41,497 nt of DNA from JAQCEJ01 sp040881995 (GCA_040881995.1 JBBECD010000043.1:1-41497); one strand, 5' to 3'; shown: positions 16,043 to 24,072, counted from the first letter of the stretch. The notes: generated by a model from the letters alone, not told the origin. A program made the numbers and translations.

Positions 16043-16813
16043 GTGAAAACCATCAAGCAGCGACTGGCGGACAAAGAAATCATTATGGCATGTGGTCTGG
16101 GACGTATCCCGCACCATAATTTTATTCAGATTCTCGGCACGCAGGGGGGCTTTCAGGCCGTCTGGTTCGATCAAGAACACACCGGCGTGACGATGGAGCA
16201 GATCGAAGTCGGCGCTCTCGCCGCCCGTAGCTACGGCATGGATAGTTTCGTCCGCGTCGCCCCGACCGATTATGCCGTGGTCACGCGGGCGATTGAAGGA
16301 GGCACGAGCGGCGTGATGATCGCACAAGTTCAGAACGCCGAACACGCCGAGCAGTTCGTCAAATATACGAAGTACGCCCCGCGCGGTTACCGGGGTCTCA
16401 ACAGCAGCGGTTACGACGGTAAATACGGCACCGTGCCGCTCGCCGAGTTTTGTGCCCAGTCGAACAAGGATACCTTTCTGGCGATTCAGATCGAGACGCT
16501 CAGTTCGCTCAACGATGCCGATGCGATCGCGGCGATCGACGGCGTCGACGTGCTGTTCGTCGGTCCGGCGGACCTCGGGCAAAGCCTGGGCCTCACCGGC
16601 GATTTCTTCAACCCCAAGTGCATCGAAGCTCTCGACAAAGTCGCCGCCGCCTGCAAAAAACATGGCAAGAACTGGGGCGTGGTGACGGTCAATCCCGAGT
16701 ACGCCGACATGGTGGTCGAGAAGGGCTGCCGCATCTTGTCGCCGACGAGCGACAACCGTCTCTTGAACATAGGGATCAAAGCGACGAAGGGGGAATACGG
16801 CAAGTTTTTTTGA
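16043..16813 (+). CDS. HpcH/HpaI family aldolase
   Basis: About 256 residues, a class II, metal-dependent aldolase of the HpcH/HpaI (phosphoenolpyruvate/pyruvate domain) family. These cleave or form 2-keto-3-deoxy or 4-hydroxy-2-oxo acids, giving pyruvate and an aldehyde. Family marks are AVWFDQEHTGVT (base region), SFVRVAP (conserved Arg), AIQIETLSSLNDADAIAAIDGVDVLFVGPADLGQSLGL with the metal-binding Glu and Asp. Starts at GTG 15995 and ATG 16004 are possible, but the GTG at 16043 has AGAGGA nine bases upstream and gives the usual family N-terminus (MKTIKQRLADKE). Its substrate is not readable from sequence. It stands alone, flanked by repeat-rich gaps. Confidence 0.85.
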   Translation: MKTIKQRLADKEIIMACGLGRIPHHNFIQILGTQGGFQAVWFDQEHTGVTMEQIEVGALAARSYGMDSFVRVAPTDYAVVTRAIEGGTSGVMIAQVQNAEHAEQFVKYTKYAPRGYRGLNSSGYDGKYGTVPLAEFCAQSNKDTFLAIQIETLSSLNDADAIAAIDGVDVLFVGPADLGQSLGLTGDFFNPKCIEALDKVAAACKKHGKNWGVVTVNPEYADMVVEKGCRILSPTSDNRLLNIGIKATKGEYGKFF

Positions 16814-16859
16814 GCTCTGACCAGCCCGAAGCGCAAGTTTTGAAGTTGCGCAGTTCTTC

Positions 16860-17003
16860 ACCTCTCCCACCGGGAGAGGTCGACTGCATAGCAGTCGAGT
16901 GAGGGGCGTTTTGGACGTTGAATCGTTCTTGCTCACGATCGATCGTCGAACTCTCCCCTCACCCGGCCGCTGCGCGGCCACCCTCTCCCGGTGGGCGAGG
17001 GTT
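16860..17003. repeat. Family E inverted hairpin repeats (CCTCTCCC type)
   Basis: The left unit has two perfect hairpins in series: CCTCTCCC-ACC-GGGAGAGG at 16861-16879 and TCGACTGC-ATA-GCAGTCGA at 16880-16898, then GTGAGGGG. The right unit, inverted, has CTCCCCTCACCC, the hairpin GGCCGC-TGC-GCGGCC at 16965-16979, and CCCTCTCCCGGTGGGCGAGGG. Both units share their ends but have different internal stems. The 429-bp gap between the aldolase and DUF1501 genes holds this, a family A copy at 17046, and no gene I can support. Confidence 0.75.
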
Positions 17004-17045
17004 TGAATAGCGCAACCTCAAAAAGCGCAAGCGAGGGACTCTACG

Positions 17046-17082
17046 TTTAACCGCGACGCGAAGGGTTTCCGTAGCGGAGCAC
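17046..17082 (+). repeat. Intergenic repeat family A, diverged long form
   Basis: TTAACCGCGACGCGAAGGGT followed by TTCCGTAGCGGAGCAC. It differs from the 33752 copy at several positions but keeps the order of blocks. It lies 160 bp before the first DUF1501 gene. Confidence 0.6.
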
Positions 17083-17242
17083 TGGCACGAGCCGAAAATC
17101 GCGGAACCGATCTGACGAATGGGGATTGTTCCGACCGATAATACATGTTACTCTGCTGATGTGACGAAATCGCGAACCGCGATGACAAATTGTCCGCCTG
17201 CCTGAAACGCCCGCCCGATTCGCCTCATGACTGGGGGAGACG

Positions 17243-18766
17243 ATGTTTCGCATGACCGGCGCCAAAACGAAACTCTGCGACGGGATTTCGCGTCGAGATC
17301 TCATGCAGATCGGCGGACTCGGTGCGCTCGGACTGACTTCCGCCGATTGGCTTCGTTACCGCGAAGCACAAGCAGCACCCGTCACATCAGCCACCTCTAG
17401 CTTCGGCAGTGCCAAGGCATGCATTCTCGTTTTTCTCTCGGGTTCGCCGTCGCAGCACGAGACGTTCGATCCCAAGCCTGAAGCCGCCGCCGAGATTCAA
17501 GGCGAGATGGGGGCCATCGCGACCGCAGTCCCCGGTCTCGATATCTGCGATCGCTTGCCGCGGCATGCTCAAATCATGGACCGCGTCACCGTCGTGCGGT
17601 CGATGTCGCATCCGTATCCGCTGCACGGCGTCGGTTATGCGACCTCCGCCATGCCGATGACCGATGCGGAGTTGAATTCTCTCCCGCGCGATCCCCGGCA
17701 GCGGCCTTACATCGGTTCGGTCGTCGATTATCTCGAACAACAAAAAACCGGCAAAGCGATTCCCGAAGTCCCGCACAACATCGGCTTGCCGTGGCTGTAT
17801 GGCGTGAAGTCGGACAAATACGGCTCGGGCACCAAACGCCTCTCCGGTCCGTATGCCTCGTTTCTCGGTCCGTCGTACGATCCTCTCTGGACCGACTTCG
17901 ACGGCCAGGGAACGCGCGTCGTCCCCAAACTCGATGCCAACTCGCAAACCTACGATGTGTACGATCCGTTCGGAGGAACGACTCCCGACGGAAGGTTTAC
18001 GCTGGGAACCGCTTGCCAGTTTCCGGAAGAAATCAGTGTCGCGCGGTTCTCAAAACGACGGTCGCTGCTCGAACAGTTCGACCGCGCTCGGCATACGTTA
18101 GACCATCATCACGGCGTGGGACTGTACGATAAACATCAGCAACTCGCCTACTCGCTGCTCTCGACCAGCAAGATGGCCGAGGCGATTGATATTCAGCGAG
18201 AACCGATCGCAACGCGCGAAAAATACGGAATGACGTTATTCGGGCAATCGCTCCTGGCGGCTCGCCGGCTGGTCGAAGCAGGGGGGAAATTCGTCTCGGT
18301 CTTCTGGGATCCGTACGGACCGTTTGGGGCTTCCTGCTGGGACACGCATTCGAATCACTTCCCTCGCATGAAGGAATATCTGCTGCCGGTGTATGACGAA
18401 GCCTTCCCGGCGTTCATTCTCGATCTCGAAGAACGCGGACTGCTCGACGAAACCGCCGTGCTCTGCATCAGCGAACATGGCCGGACGCCTCAAATCGATT
18501 CGGGCCCGATCGGTGCCGCGCGGCATCACTGGTCGCGGGCGTATTCGGCGGTGTATGCGGGAGGTGGTTTCGCGAAAGGACGCATCGTCGGCCGGACGGA
18601 CGCGATCGGCGGCGACGTCGAGAGCACACCGGTTTCGCCGAAGGACATTCTCGCGACGACGTATCATCTGCTGGGAATCGATCCGCACGCGATGATTCCC
18701 GATCAAACCGGTCGCCCGCATCCCATCGCCGGCGACGGAGAACTGCGACTCGAGTTACTTGACTGA
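17243..18766 (+). CDS. DUF1501 protein with twin-arginine leader (tandem copy 1)
   Basis: A 507-residue exported protein. The leader has a Tat-type motif, SRRDLMQIGGLGALGL, at residues 16-31. DUF1501 fills the rest: a start like KACILVFLSGSPSQHETFDPKPEA, the central ATREKYGMTLFGQSLLAARRLVEAGGKFVSV, and the conserved SEHGRTPQI..RHHWSRAYSAVYAGGGFAKG near the C-terminus. DUF1501 belongs, as I recall, to the alkaline phosphatase superfamily, and no activity is established. Ribosome-binding site GGGGGAG lies upstream of the ATG. A second DUF1501 gene follows after 20 bp. Neither has a PSCyt1/DUF1553 partner beside it, unlike the copy at 28658. Confidence 0.9.
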   Translation: MFRMTGAKTKLCDGISRRDLMQIGGLGALGLTSADWLRYREAQAAPVTSATSSFGSAKACILVFLSGSPSQHETFDPKPEAAAEIQGEMGAIATAVPGLDICDRLPRHAQIMDRVTVVRSMSHPYPLHGVGYATSAMPMTDAELNSLPRDPRQRPYIGSVVDYLEQQKTGKAIPEVPHNIGLPWLYGVKSDKYGSGTKRLSGPYASFLGPSYDPLWTDFDGQGTRVVPKLDANSQTYDVYDPFGGTTPDGRFTLGTACQFPEEISVARFSKRRSLLEQFDRARHTLDHHHGVGLYDKHQQLAYSLLSTSKMAEAIDIQREPIATREKYGMTLFGQSLLAARRLVEAGGKFVSVFWDPYGPFGASCWDTHSNHFPRMKEYLLPVYDEAFPAFILDLEERGLLDETAVLCISEHGRTPQIDSGPIGAARHHWSRAYSAVYAGGGFAKGRIVGRTDAIGGDVESTPVSPKDILATTYHLLGIDPHAMIPDQTGRPHPIAGDGELRLELLD

Positions 18767-18786
18767 CGCGAGTAAGGAGTCTGGGC

Positions 18787-20217
18787 ATGTCACCTTTTCT
18801 AACGAGCAAGACAACCAACGCGTCGCGACGGACATTCCTCGCGGCTTCCGGGCTCGGTCTCGCGGGACTGGCCACCGGTCCGGTCGCGAACCACGCCGTC
18901 GCCGCCAATACCTCGGGATCAACGGGAAAAGCCAAGTCGACGATTTTCATTTATCTCAGCGGCGGCCCGTCGCAGATCGATATCTGGGACATGAAGCCGC
19001 AGGCCCCGCGCGAGTACCGCGGCGATTTTCAACCCGCGCAGACGTCGGCCCCCGGAGTCACGTTGTGCGAGTATCTGCCGATGCTCTCGCAACAGGCGCA
19101 TCACCTCGCGCTGGTCAATTCGCTGGGACAGCACAACCGGGCGGCGAACGATCACAGTGCGGGTCGTTATTACATCATGACGGGGCACGTGCGCGACCAG
19201 AGTTTGCCGAATTTTCAGCAACCCTCGCCGTTGGACTGGCCGTATGTGGGTTCGGTGGTGTCGTACAAAAAACCCGGGCATCCGTCGTTGCCGTCGTCGA
19301 TCTGGTTGCCGACGAAATCGGGGCCGGACAACGCCAACAACGCCGGTGCCTTCGCCGCGCGGCTGGGAGTGGAACACGATCCGTTTTATGTGCTTTCATC
19401 GCACGAGAAGCCGCTCGAATTTCGCAGTCCGTCGCTGACGCTCGAAGGAGACGTGAGCGTTTCGCGCCTGCAGAACCGTCAGTTCTTGTTGAGCACGCTC
19501 GATGACGCCCGGCGGGGCTTCGAACGGACGACGTCGATCAACAATTACTCGCAGCTTCAGCAAAAGGCCTTCGAGCTGCTCACCTCGCAGGAATCGCGAA
19601 CCGCCTTCGACGTCACCCGCGAACCGGACGCGGTCCGCCAGCGATACGGCGAGACCGTGAACGGCATGAGCATGTTGATAGCCCGCCGGCTGGTCGAGGC
19701 GGGGGTTCCCTTCATCACCATGCACTGGCTGCACGACTACGAAGAAGACAAAAAGCGGGGCTGCATCGGCGGCGCGTGGGACACGCACTGGAAGAACTTT
19801 TCGTGCCTCAAGGATTATCTGCTGCCGTTGTTCGATCGCCCCTTCTCGGCGCTACTCGCCGATTTGCACGAGCGGGGTTTGCTCGACGAAACGTTAATCG
19901 TAGTGACGGCCGAGATGGGCCGCACGCCGAAAATCGGCGACCCGCGTTCCGGCGGCAAAGGGGCTCCCGAACCGGGCCGCGATCATTGGACTCACTGTCA
20001 GACCGCGCTGTTGGCAGGGGGCGGCATCCGCGGCGGTCAGACATACGGTTCGAGCGACAAGATCGCCGCCTATCCCACCGACCGCCCCTGCGCCCCCGAG
20101 CACATCGCCCACACGGTGTATCACGCCATGGGCATCAGCGACCTGACAGCCTACGACAAGCAGAATCGCCCGTATAATCTGCTCGAAGAAGGGCATCCGC
20201 TGACGGAACTGTTCTGA
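18787..20217 (+). CDS. DUF1501 protein with twin-arginine leader (tandem copy 2)
   Basis: A 476-residue exported protein with the leader SRRTFLAASGLGLAGLA at about residues 13-29. DUF1501 features are STIFIYLSGGPSQIDIWDMKP, VRQRYGETVNGMSMLIARRLVEAGVPFITMHW, and AEMGRTPKIGDPRSGGKG followed by GRDHWTHCQTALLAGGGIRGG. AAGGAG lies seven to eight bases before the ATG. It begins 20 bp after copy 1 on the same strand, so the two are probably co-expressed. The sequences are clearly different, so the duplication is old or the two came from different lineages. It ends at a family B repeat facing the acetoacetate decarboxylase-like gene. Confidence 0.9.
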   Translation: MSPFLTSKTTNASRRTFLAASGLGLAGLATGPVANHAVAANTSGSTGKAKSTIFIYLSGGPSQIDIWDMKPQAPREYRGDFQPAQTSAPGVTLCEYLPMLSQQAHHLALVNSLGQHNRAANDHSAGRYYIMTGHVRDQSLPNFQQPSPLDWPYVGSVVSYKKPGHPSLPSSIWLPTKSGPDNANNAGAFAARLGVEHDPFYVLSSHEKPLEFRSPSLTLEGDVSVSRLQNRQFLLSTLDDARRGFERTTSINNYSQLQQKAFELLTSQESRTAFDVTREPDAVRQRYGETVNGMSMLIARRLVEAGVPFITMHWLHDYEEDKKRGCIGGAWDTHWKNFSCLKDYLLPLFDRPFSALLADLHERGLLDETLIVVTAEMGRTPKIGDPRSGGKGAPEPGRDHWTHCQTALLAGGGIRGGQTYGSSDKIAAYPTDRPCAPEHIAHTVYHAMGISDLTAYDKQNRPYNLLEEGHPLTELF

Positions 20218-20309
20218 AATGACGAATGTCGAATCAATGACGAAATCCGAATGCCCAAATGTCGAAACGGGCTTTGGGGCTCGCCTTCGACATTTGGACA
20301 TTCGTCATT
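20217..20309. repeat. Intergenic repeat family B, copy 3 (between convergent genes)
   Basis: AAATGACGAATGTCGAATCA, then AATGACGAAATCCGAATGCC and CAAATGTCGAAACGGG on the left, paired with CTTCGACATTTGG and ACATTCGTCATT on the right around a GGGCTTTGGGGCTC loop. It fills the whole space between the stops of the second DUF1501 gene and the acetoacetate decarboxylase-like gene, overlapping both stop regions by a base or two. Confidence 0.75.
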
Positions 20310-21057
20310 ACTCCTCGTCAGACGAGTTCAAAAAATCGTGCACGATCTCCGCATACCCCTCGGTGTAATCCATCTCGGTATACACCGCGCCGCGATAGTC
20401 CCGCGGGACGATCGGCGAGAGATCGTAAATCGGTGACGGGGCGAATTCGATCACGCCGTCGCCCTTGCGGATGATGTGTGTCGTCACGTCCGATGTGGCA
20501 TGAGCGCAGTCGATCAGTTGCAGCACGTCGAGCCCCTTGCCGTCGGCGCGGGGGATCGCTTTGATGCGCCAGGCGTGCTCCATCGCGGGAAGATCTGCGG
20601 ACATTGCGGGAAGCTGCATCGTCGAGCGGATCGCCATCACCACCGCCCCGGCGAGACGGACTTCGGTCGACATCACCCGTTCGTCCATCGTCACGGCAAT
20701 CTCGGCGGCGACTTTCGGCGTGCCGTAAAGCTCACGCCCGGCGGGAATGCTGCCTCGCGAGTTGAGATACACCACCGGACAGAAGAATCCCGCCTGATCG
20801 CCCCAATGACATTTGAAAAGCAGCCCGGCTTCTTGAAACGAGCCGTAGTTCGCACACCAGCCGGCGTCGAGCCCGAACGCCAGACACTCGCCGTCCGCCG
20901 CCGGGGAGAAGCACTCCGGCAGATAGCGATCGACGATCGCGGCATCGGTGCGAAACGTCACCCACTGAAACCGCACATCCCGATACCGCGCCGGCGGAGC
21001 AGGAAAGTAAGGAGAAAACGCAGGCATGCTCCAGATGCGGTTCATGGGGATGGACAT
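20308..21057 (-). CDS. Acetoacetate decarboxylase family protein
   Basis: About 249 residues resembling acetoacetate decarboxylase-like (ADC) proteins, a beta-barrel family of decarboxylases and of aldolase-dehydratases that use a Schiff-base lysine. Recognisable parts are FFCPVVYLNSRGSIPAGRELYGTPKVAAEI, where the Lys in TPK fits the position after the conserved Glu. The C-terminal half is beta-rich (YDLSPIVPRDYRGAVYTEMDYTEG). ADC-like members act on acetoacetate or other 2-oxo acids; the reaction here is unknown. The frame opens with a GTG at 21096; I take the ATG at 21057, though the ATG at 21045 is equally possible. No Shine-Dalgarno sequence is clear. It faces a DUF1501 gene. Confidence 0.72.
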   Translation of the reverse strand: MSIPMNRIWSMPAFSPYFPAPPARYRDVRFQWVTFRTDAAIVDRYLPECFSPAADGECLAFGLDAGWCANYGSFQEAGLLFKCHWGDQAGFFCPVVYLNSRGSIPAGRELYGTPKVAAEIAVTMDERVMSTEVRLAGAVVMAIRSTMQLPAMSADLPAMEHAWRIKAIPRADGKGLDVLQLIDCAHATSDVTTHIIRKGDGVIEFAPSPIYDLSPIVPRDYRGAVYTEMDYTEGYAEIVHDFLNSSDEE

Positions 21058-21236
21058 GGTGATTGGTATCCAAACCTGATGACGGGATTTCGACACGAGG
21101 CGTTATCGCAATTGCGCGAATGCCCTCAACGAATCGCGAAAACGTGATCCTAGAGAAAATGTTATTGCAAAAGCAGTAAGGGACGTATACACTTAGCTAG
21201 TTGTTAGGTCGGTTGTTCTTTTAAAGAGGGTGATAA

Positions 21237-21440
21237 ATGAGCATCGTGCGCGAACAATTCGTCGTCGACAAACAGGGCAACAAAACGGCCGTGCTTCTCG
21301 ATATCGAAACCTATGCAAAATTGCTTGAAGCCTGGGAAGAATTGGAATCCATCCGCGCCTACGATGCCGCGAAGGCGTCGAACGAAGAAGTGATTCCGTA
21401 TTCGCAAGCAATGGAAGAAATCAGGGCACAGCGAAGATGA
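21237..21440 (+). CDS. RelB/Phd-like antitoxin
   Basis: A 67-residue acidic protein: a short beta start (REQFVVDKQGNKTAVLLDIETYAKLLEAWEELESI), a helix and a flexible C-terminal tail with SQAMEEIRAQRR. The DIETYAKLLE region is typical of RelB/Phd-type antitoxins that bind DNA through the N-terminus and the toxin through the tail. GAGGG lies seven bases before the ATG. The toxin frame starts eight bases after its stop, so the two form a type II module. Such modules usually repress their own promoter; a direct repressor site is not clear. Confidence 0.75.
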   Translation: MSIVREQFVVDKQGNKTAVLLDIETYAKLLEAWEELESIRAYDAAKASNEEVIPYSQAMEEIRAQRR

Positions 21441-21447
21441 ATTAGAG

Positions 21448-21690
21448 TTGGTAATTTCATGCCGTGCTCAAAGGGAATTAAAGAAGTTATCAGACGCGGA
21501 TCTCGCACGAATCGACGTCGCGATTCTTGGATTGAGCGAGAATCCGCGACCGATAGGTTGTAAAAAACTGGTCGATCGGACCGGCTGGCGAATCCGCTCG
21601 GGAGACTATCGAATCATTTACGATGTTGATGACGCTCAGAAGAAAGTGACCGTATTTCACGTCGGACATCGGCGGGACGTTTATTCTTGA
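21448..21690 (+). CDS. RelE/ParE-family toxin
   Basis: An 80-residue protein with the RelE-type fold: QRELKKLSDADLARI helix pair, LSENPRPIGCKKLVDRTGWRIRSGDYRIIYDVDDAQKKVTVFHVGHRRDVY. The GDYRIIYDV and VGHRRDVY ends are those of ribosome-dependent mRNA interferases. The basic residues expected at the active site are present. The frame has no ATG or GTG before the conserved part, only TTG at 21448, so a TTG start is the best choice. Translation may depend on the antitoxin gene eight bases before. Confidence 0.78.
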   Translation: MVISCRAQRELKKLSDADLARIDVAILGLSENPRPIGCKKLVDRTGWRIRSGDYRIIYDVDDAQKKVTVFHVGHRRDVYS

Positions 21691-21725
21691 GGATTTGGAT
21701 ATCCATTACTGCGAAACGATAAATC

Positions 21726-21887
21726 ATGTCATGGCTGATCCCCGAAGATGAAAACGACCGCCGACCAAAGGTTGTTCTGGGCTACGATTGGATCGTGTAT
21801 TTTTACTTATTGACACTCATATTTATCCCGATGCTATTAGCATTCCTCACGCCGCTGATTCATTGGCTGCGCGACATCGTCCGCTAA
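21726..21887 (+). CDS. Short membrane peptide, 53 residues, unknown
   Basis: A small open frame from ATG 21726 to TAA 21887: MSWLIPEDENDRRPKVVLGY, then a hydrophobic helix DWIVYFYLLTLIFIPMLLAF and a short basic tail HWLRDIVR. It therefore looks like a single-span membrane peptide with a charged N-terminus. It lies 36 bp after the RelE-like toxin on the same strand. Its TAA overlaps by two bases the TAG of the convergent LptF/LptG gene. No strong Shine-Dalgarno sequence is seen. Supported by its start, hydrophobic pattern and clean termination; a chance frame cannot be excluded. Confidence 0.5.
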   Translation: MSWLIPEDENDRRPKVVLGYDWIVYFYLLTLIFIPMLLAFLTPLIHWLRDIVR

Positions 21888-23065
21888 TGCTTCAGCAGCT
21901 TCTTCAGCACATACAACCCCGCCATGAGCAACACGCCGTTGGCGATCCAGGAGCTCCACCAGGGGTCGATGTTGCCGGTTTTCGACAGGTTCATCATCAA
22001 TAACACCAGCGGGTAGTAACACAGCAGAATCGGGGCGAAACAGAATAAAAAATTCGTCAGAAACTGCCGCCGCGCCTGCAGGATCGAAAACGTCGAACCG
22101 AGCAGCACAAAGAAAAAACAACTGCTCGAAAACGCGAACCGCGTGTGCAGTTCGGTTTTCAGTTTCTCCTGCCGCGCTTTTTTCTGCAGCAGCGGTATCG
22201 TGTAATCCGACACAAAATCCTTCTCGTGAAGCTGGCTGAAACCGCCGGTCGTCATGGCCATCGCGGCGGAAATGTCGCGCCGCCGCATTAACGCCGAGCG
22301 CTCGTCGTCCTTCCCGTCGATCTCCTTGCGGATATGGTTGATCGTCATGTGCCGCGCCCGCGGCTCACCCCCCACGCTCGGCAGCGGATGCGTATAGTGC
22401 TCCTCCTCGACGGCGATTTTTGTTTCTCCCGGCGTCGAAATCTGCGCGCGGACCAGATGCAGAATCACTTGTTGTTGCTTCAAGTCGAATTCGAGTTCGG
22501 CGGATTGCGCTTGAATCACGACGGGTTCGCTTCCCGTCCGCGAATACCGAAACATCGGCATGATCAGCGTTTTATCGCACACGTCGCGAACGTAAACCTC
22601 GAGACCATATTCCTTGTTGACCACCCGGTGATTGCTGCGCAGCATGTCGAGGAAGATATCTTCCATCGCCAGCGTAACCGTGTTCTGAATCTGCGTGACC
22701 GCCAGCGGAATGAGCTGATCGGCAAGTATCAACGAAAAAACGCTGAGAACGCCCCCCAGCAGTAACGCCGGGCTGAGCAGCGAGAGCACGTTGATGCCCG
22801 CCGCTTTGGCTGCGGTGATTTCCTGATCGCTCGACATGCGGCCGTAAACGACGCAGACCGTCAGCAGCAGCGTCGCCGGGATGGTGAACGGCAGCAGGCT
22901 GGGGACGACCCACGGGAGAATTTTGAGCACTTGTTCGGGGCCGAGTCCGCTGGCGGAGGCCTCCTGCGCGACGCCGACGAACATCAGCAAAAACGTCAAC
23001 ACCCCCAGAATGAGGCTGAAGACGCGAACCAACTCCCACAGAATATATCGTTGGAGCAAACGCAT
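21884..23065 (-). CDS. LptF/LptG family permease
   Basis: A 393-residue inner-membrane protein of the YjgP/YjgQ family, subunits of the ABC exporter that lifts lipopolysaccharide from the inner membrane. The sequence starts MRLLQRYILWELVRVFSLILGVLTFLLMFVGVAQEA, then helices at about 50-75 (LPFTIPATLLLTVCVVYGRMSSDQEITAAKAAGI) and 100-120. A periplasmic beta region lies between about 125 and 300, with three helices at the C-terminus. LptF and LptG differ too little for me to choose. No partner lptG or lptB lies nearby. The stop overlaps that of the small plus-strand gene at 21726. Confidence 0.9.
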   Translation of the reverse strand: MRLLQRYILWELVRVFSLILGVLTFLLMFVGVAQEASASGLGPEQVLKILPWVVPSLLPFTIPATLLLTVCVVYGRMSSDQEITAAKAAGINVLSLLSPALLLGGVLSVFSLILADQLIPLAVTQIQNTVTLAMEDIFLDMLRSNHRVVNKEYGLEVYVRDVCDKTLIMPMFRYSRTGSEPVVIQAQSAELEFDLKQQQVILHLVRAQISTPGETKIAVEEEHYTHPLPSVGGEPRARHMTINHIRKEIDGKDDERSALMRRRDISAAMAMTTGGFSQLHEKDFVSDYTIPLLQKKARQEKLKTELHTRFAFSSSCFFFVLLGSTFSILQARRQFLTNFLFCFAPILLCYYPLVLLMMNLSKTGNIDPWWSSWIANGVLLMAGLYVLKKLLKH

Positions 23066-23175
23066 AATTCGGTTTCAACCGAGATCCTTCTCGGTAGGGC
23101 CAACCGGAGAGAGACAAGTCGATCGTCCCGATCGCCTCGTTCGACAGAATTCCGCATCGTCGGAATACGGATTGC

Positions 23176-23205
23176 CGTATATGAGATTTCCGTAATTTGC
23201 GTCAA
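23176..23205 (-). promoter_or_regulatory. Candidate promoter for the LptF/LptG gene
   Basis: On the minus strand TTGACG (23205-23200), an 18-bp spacer and TATACG (23181-23176) match the -35 and -10 consensus at five and four of six positions. Transcription would start about 100 bp before the ATG at 23065. Confidence 0.35.
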
Positions 23206-23589
23206 GGTCAATCGTTACGCGATCTGTCGCGGCCCGGACCACAGCTTCGATTGTAACGGCTTGAAGTCACGCATCTTCGGACGATCGCTCGTTCCCGGCA
23301 TTCCCGTCGCATGTCGAGCACCTCGCGAAATCCGTTCATCCGTGCCAACTGTGCGAGCGGCTAAACTTGCCGCAGGAGTTGCCTTGGACCTGGCCGCGGC
23401 GGCGATTCGACGCGAGTGTCAAACGGCATGAAGGCCGGCAAACTGGCCGGCCGAAAATGAAACGAGCAGGACGCCGCCGCACGGCATCGGACGGGCGTCC
23501 GGTGCGGTACGACGATCGAGAGGCGAAGGAATTTGCCGATCGGCGTCGCTCTCCCATTCCCTCACGGCCTTGAAGAAAAGGTGACAGAG
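23206..23589. other. Gap without a supported gene
   Basis: About 380 bp between the LptF/LptG promoter region and the small membrane protein at 23590. Open frames cross it, but their products are arginine- and proline-rich shadow peptides with no start context. A hairpin GGCCGG-CAAACTGG-CCGGCC lies at about 23432-23452. No RNA gene or repeat of the families above was recognised. Confidence 0.5.
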
Positions 23590-23817
23590 ATGCTCGCGTG
23601 GATGGATCAATTATCGGACGACCAAATCGCTCTGCTGATCTGCGGAGGGATACTCGCGGTTTCGTTTTTCAGCATGTTTATCAGCATTCCGCTGCGCAAC
23701 CTGTTTCAGCAGGGCGCCAATCCGCGCATGGGCCAAATGATCGCGGGACAACTCCCCGATGCCTCGACGGCCGCGGGCAAATATCAGTCGTCGATTCCCA
23801 AAGAAAAAGCGGCGTAA
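23590..23817 (+). CDS. Small membrane protein, 75 residues, unknown
   Basis: Starts MLAWMDQLSDDQIALLICGG, where a hydrophobic span (IALLICGGILAVSFFSMFISIPL) is followed by a short polar region RNLFQQGANPRMGQMIAGQLPDASTAAGKYQSSIPKEKAA. One transmembrane helix with a soluble tail is predicted. AAGGTG lies seven bases before the ATG at 23590; an in-frame GTG at 23581 could add three residues, and the open frame extends to 23533. I do not recognise the family. Confidence 0.6.
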   Translation: MLAWMDQLSDDQIALLICGGILAVSFFSMFISIPLRNLFQQGANPRMGQMIAGQLPDASTAAGKYQSSIPKEKAA

Positions 23818-24001
23818 CGTCACAATGCCGATGGCGAATTGACATCGGCAATCTCGAACCCATACGAGAACAATCAGCATGATTCTTATCTTTGGCTCGA
23901 TCGTTCTCGCGGTCATTAAAAATGTGAACGGAAAAATCGGTAAAGTCTTGACAAAGGTGTATGGGCTGGCTGGAAAAGTTGACCGGACCGCATGATTTTT
24001 T

Positions 24002-24030
24002 CCGACAGCTCGCCGGGGGCGTGCTATAGA
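24002..24030 (+). promoter_or_regulatory. Candidate promoter for the HPt gene
   Basis: CCGACA (24002-24007), a 17-bp spacer and TATAGA (24025-24030) match the consensus at four and five of six. The start site would be near 24037, giving a leader of about 36 nt before the ATG at 24073. Another TTGACA at 23948 lacks a matching -10 box. Confidence 0.35.
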
Positions 24031-24072
24031 CATGACGTGGATATCGATGATCAATATCAATGAGGTATACGT

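Noticed and set aside
21165..21191. Promoter TTGCAA-N15-TATACA before the antitoxin gene
   Set aside because: The spacer of 15 bp is short and the alternative -35 (TTATTG) is a poor match, so I did not list it as a feature.
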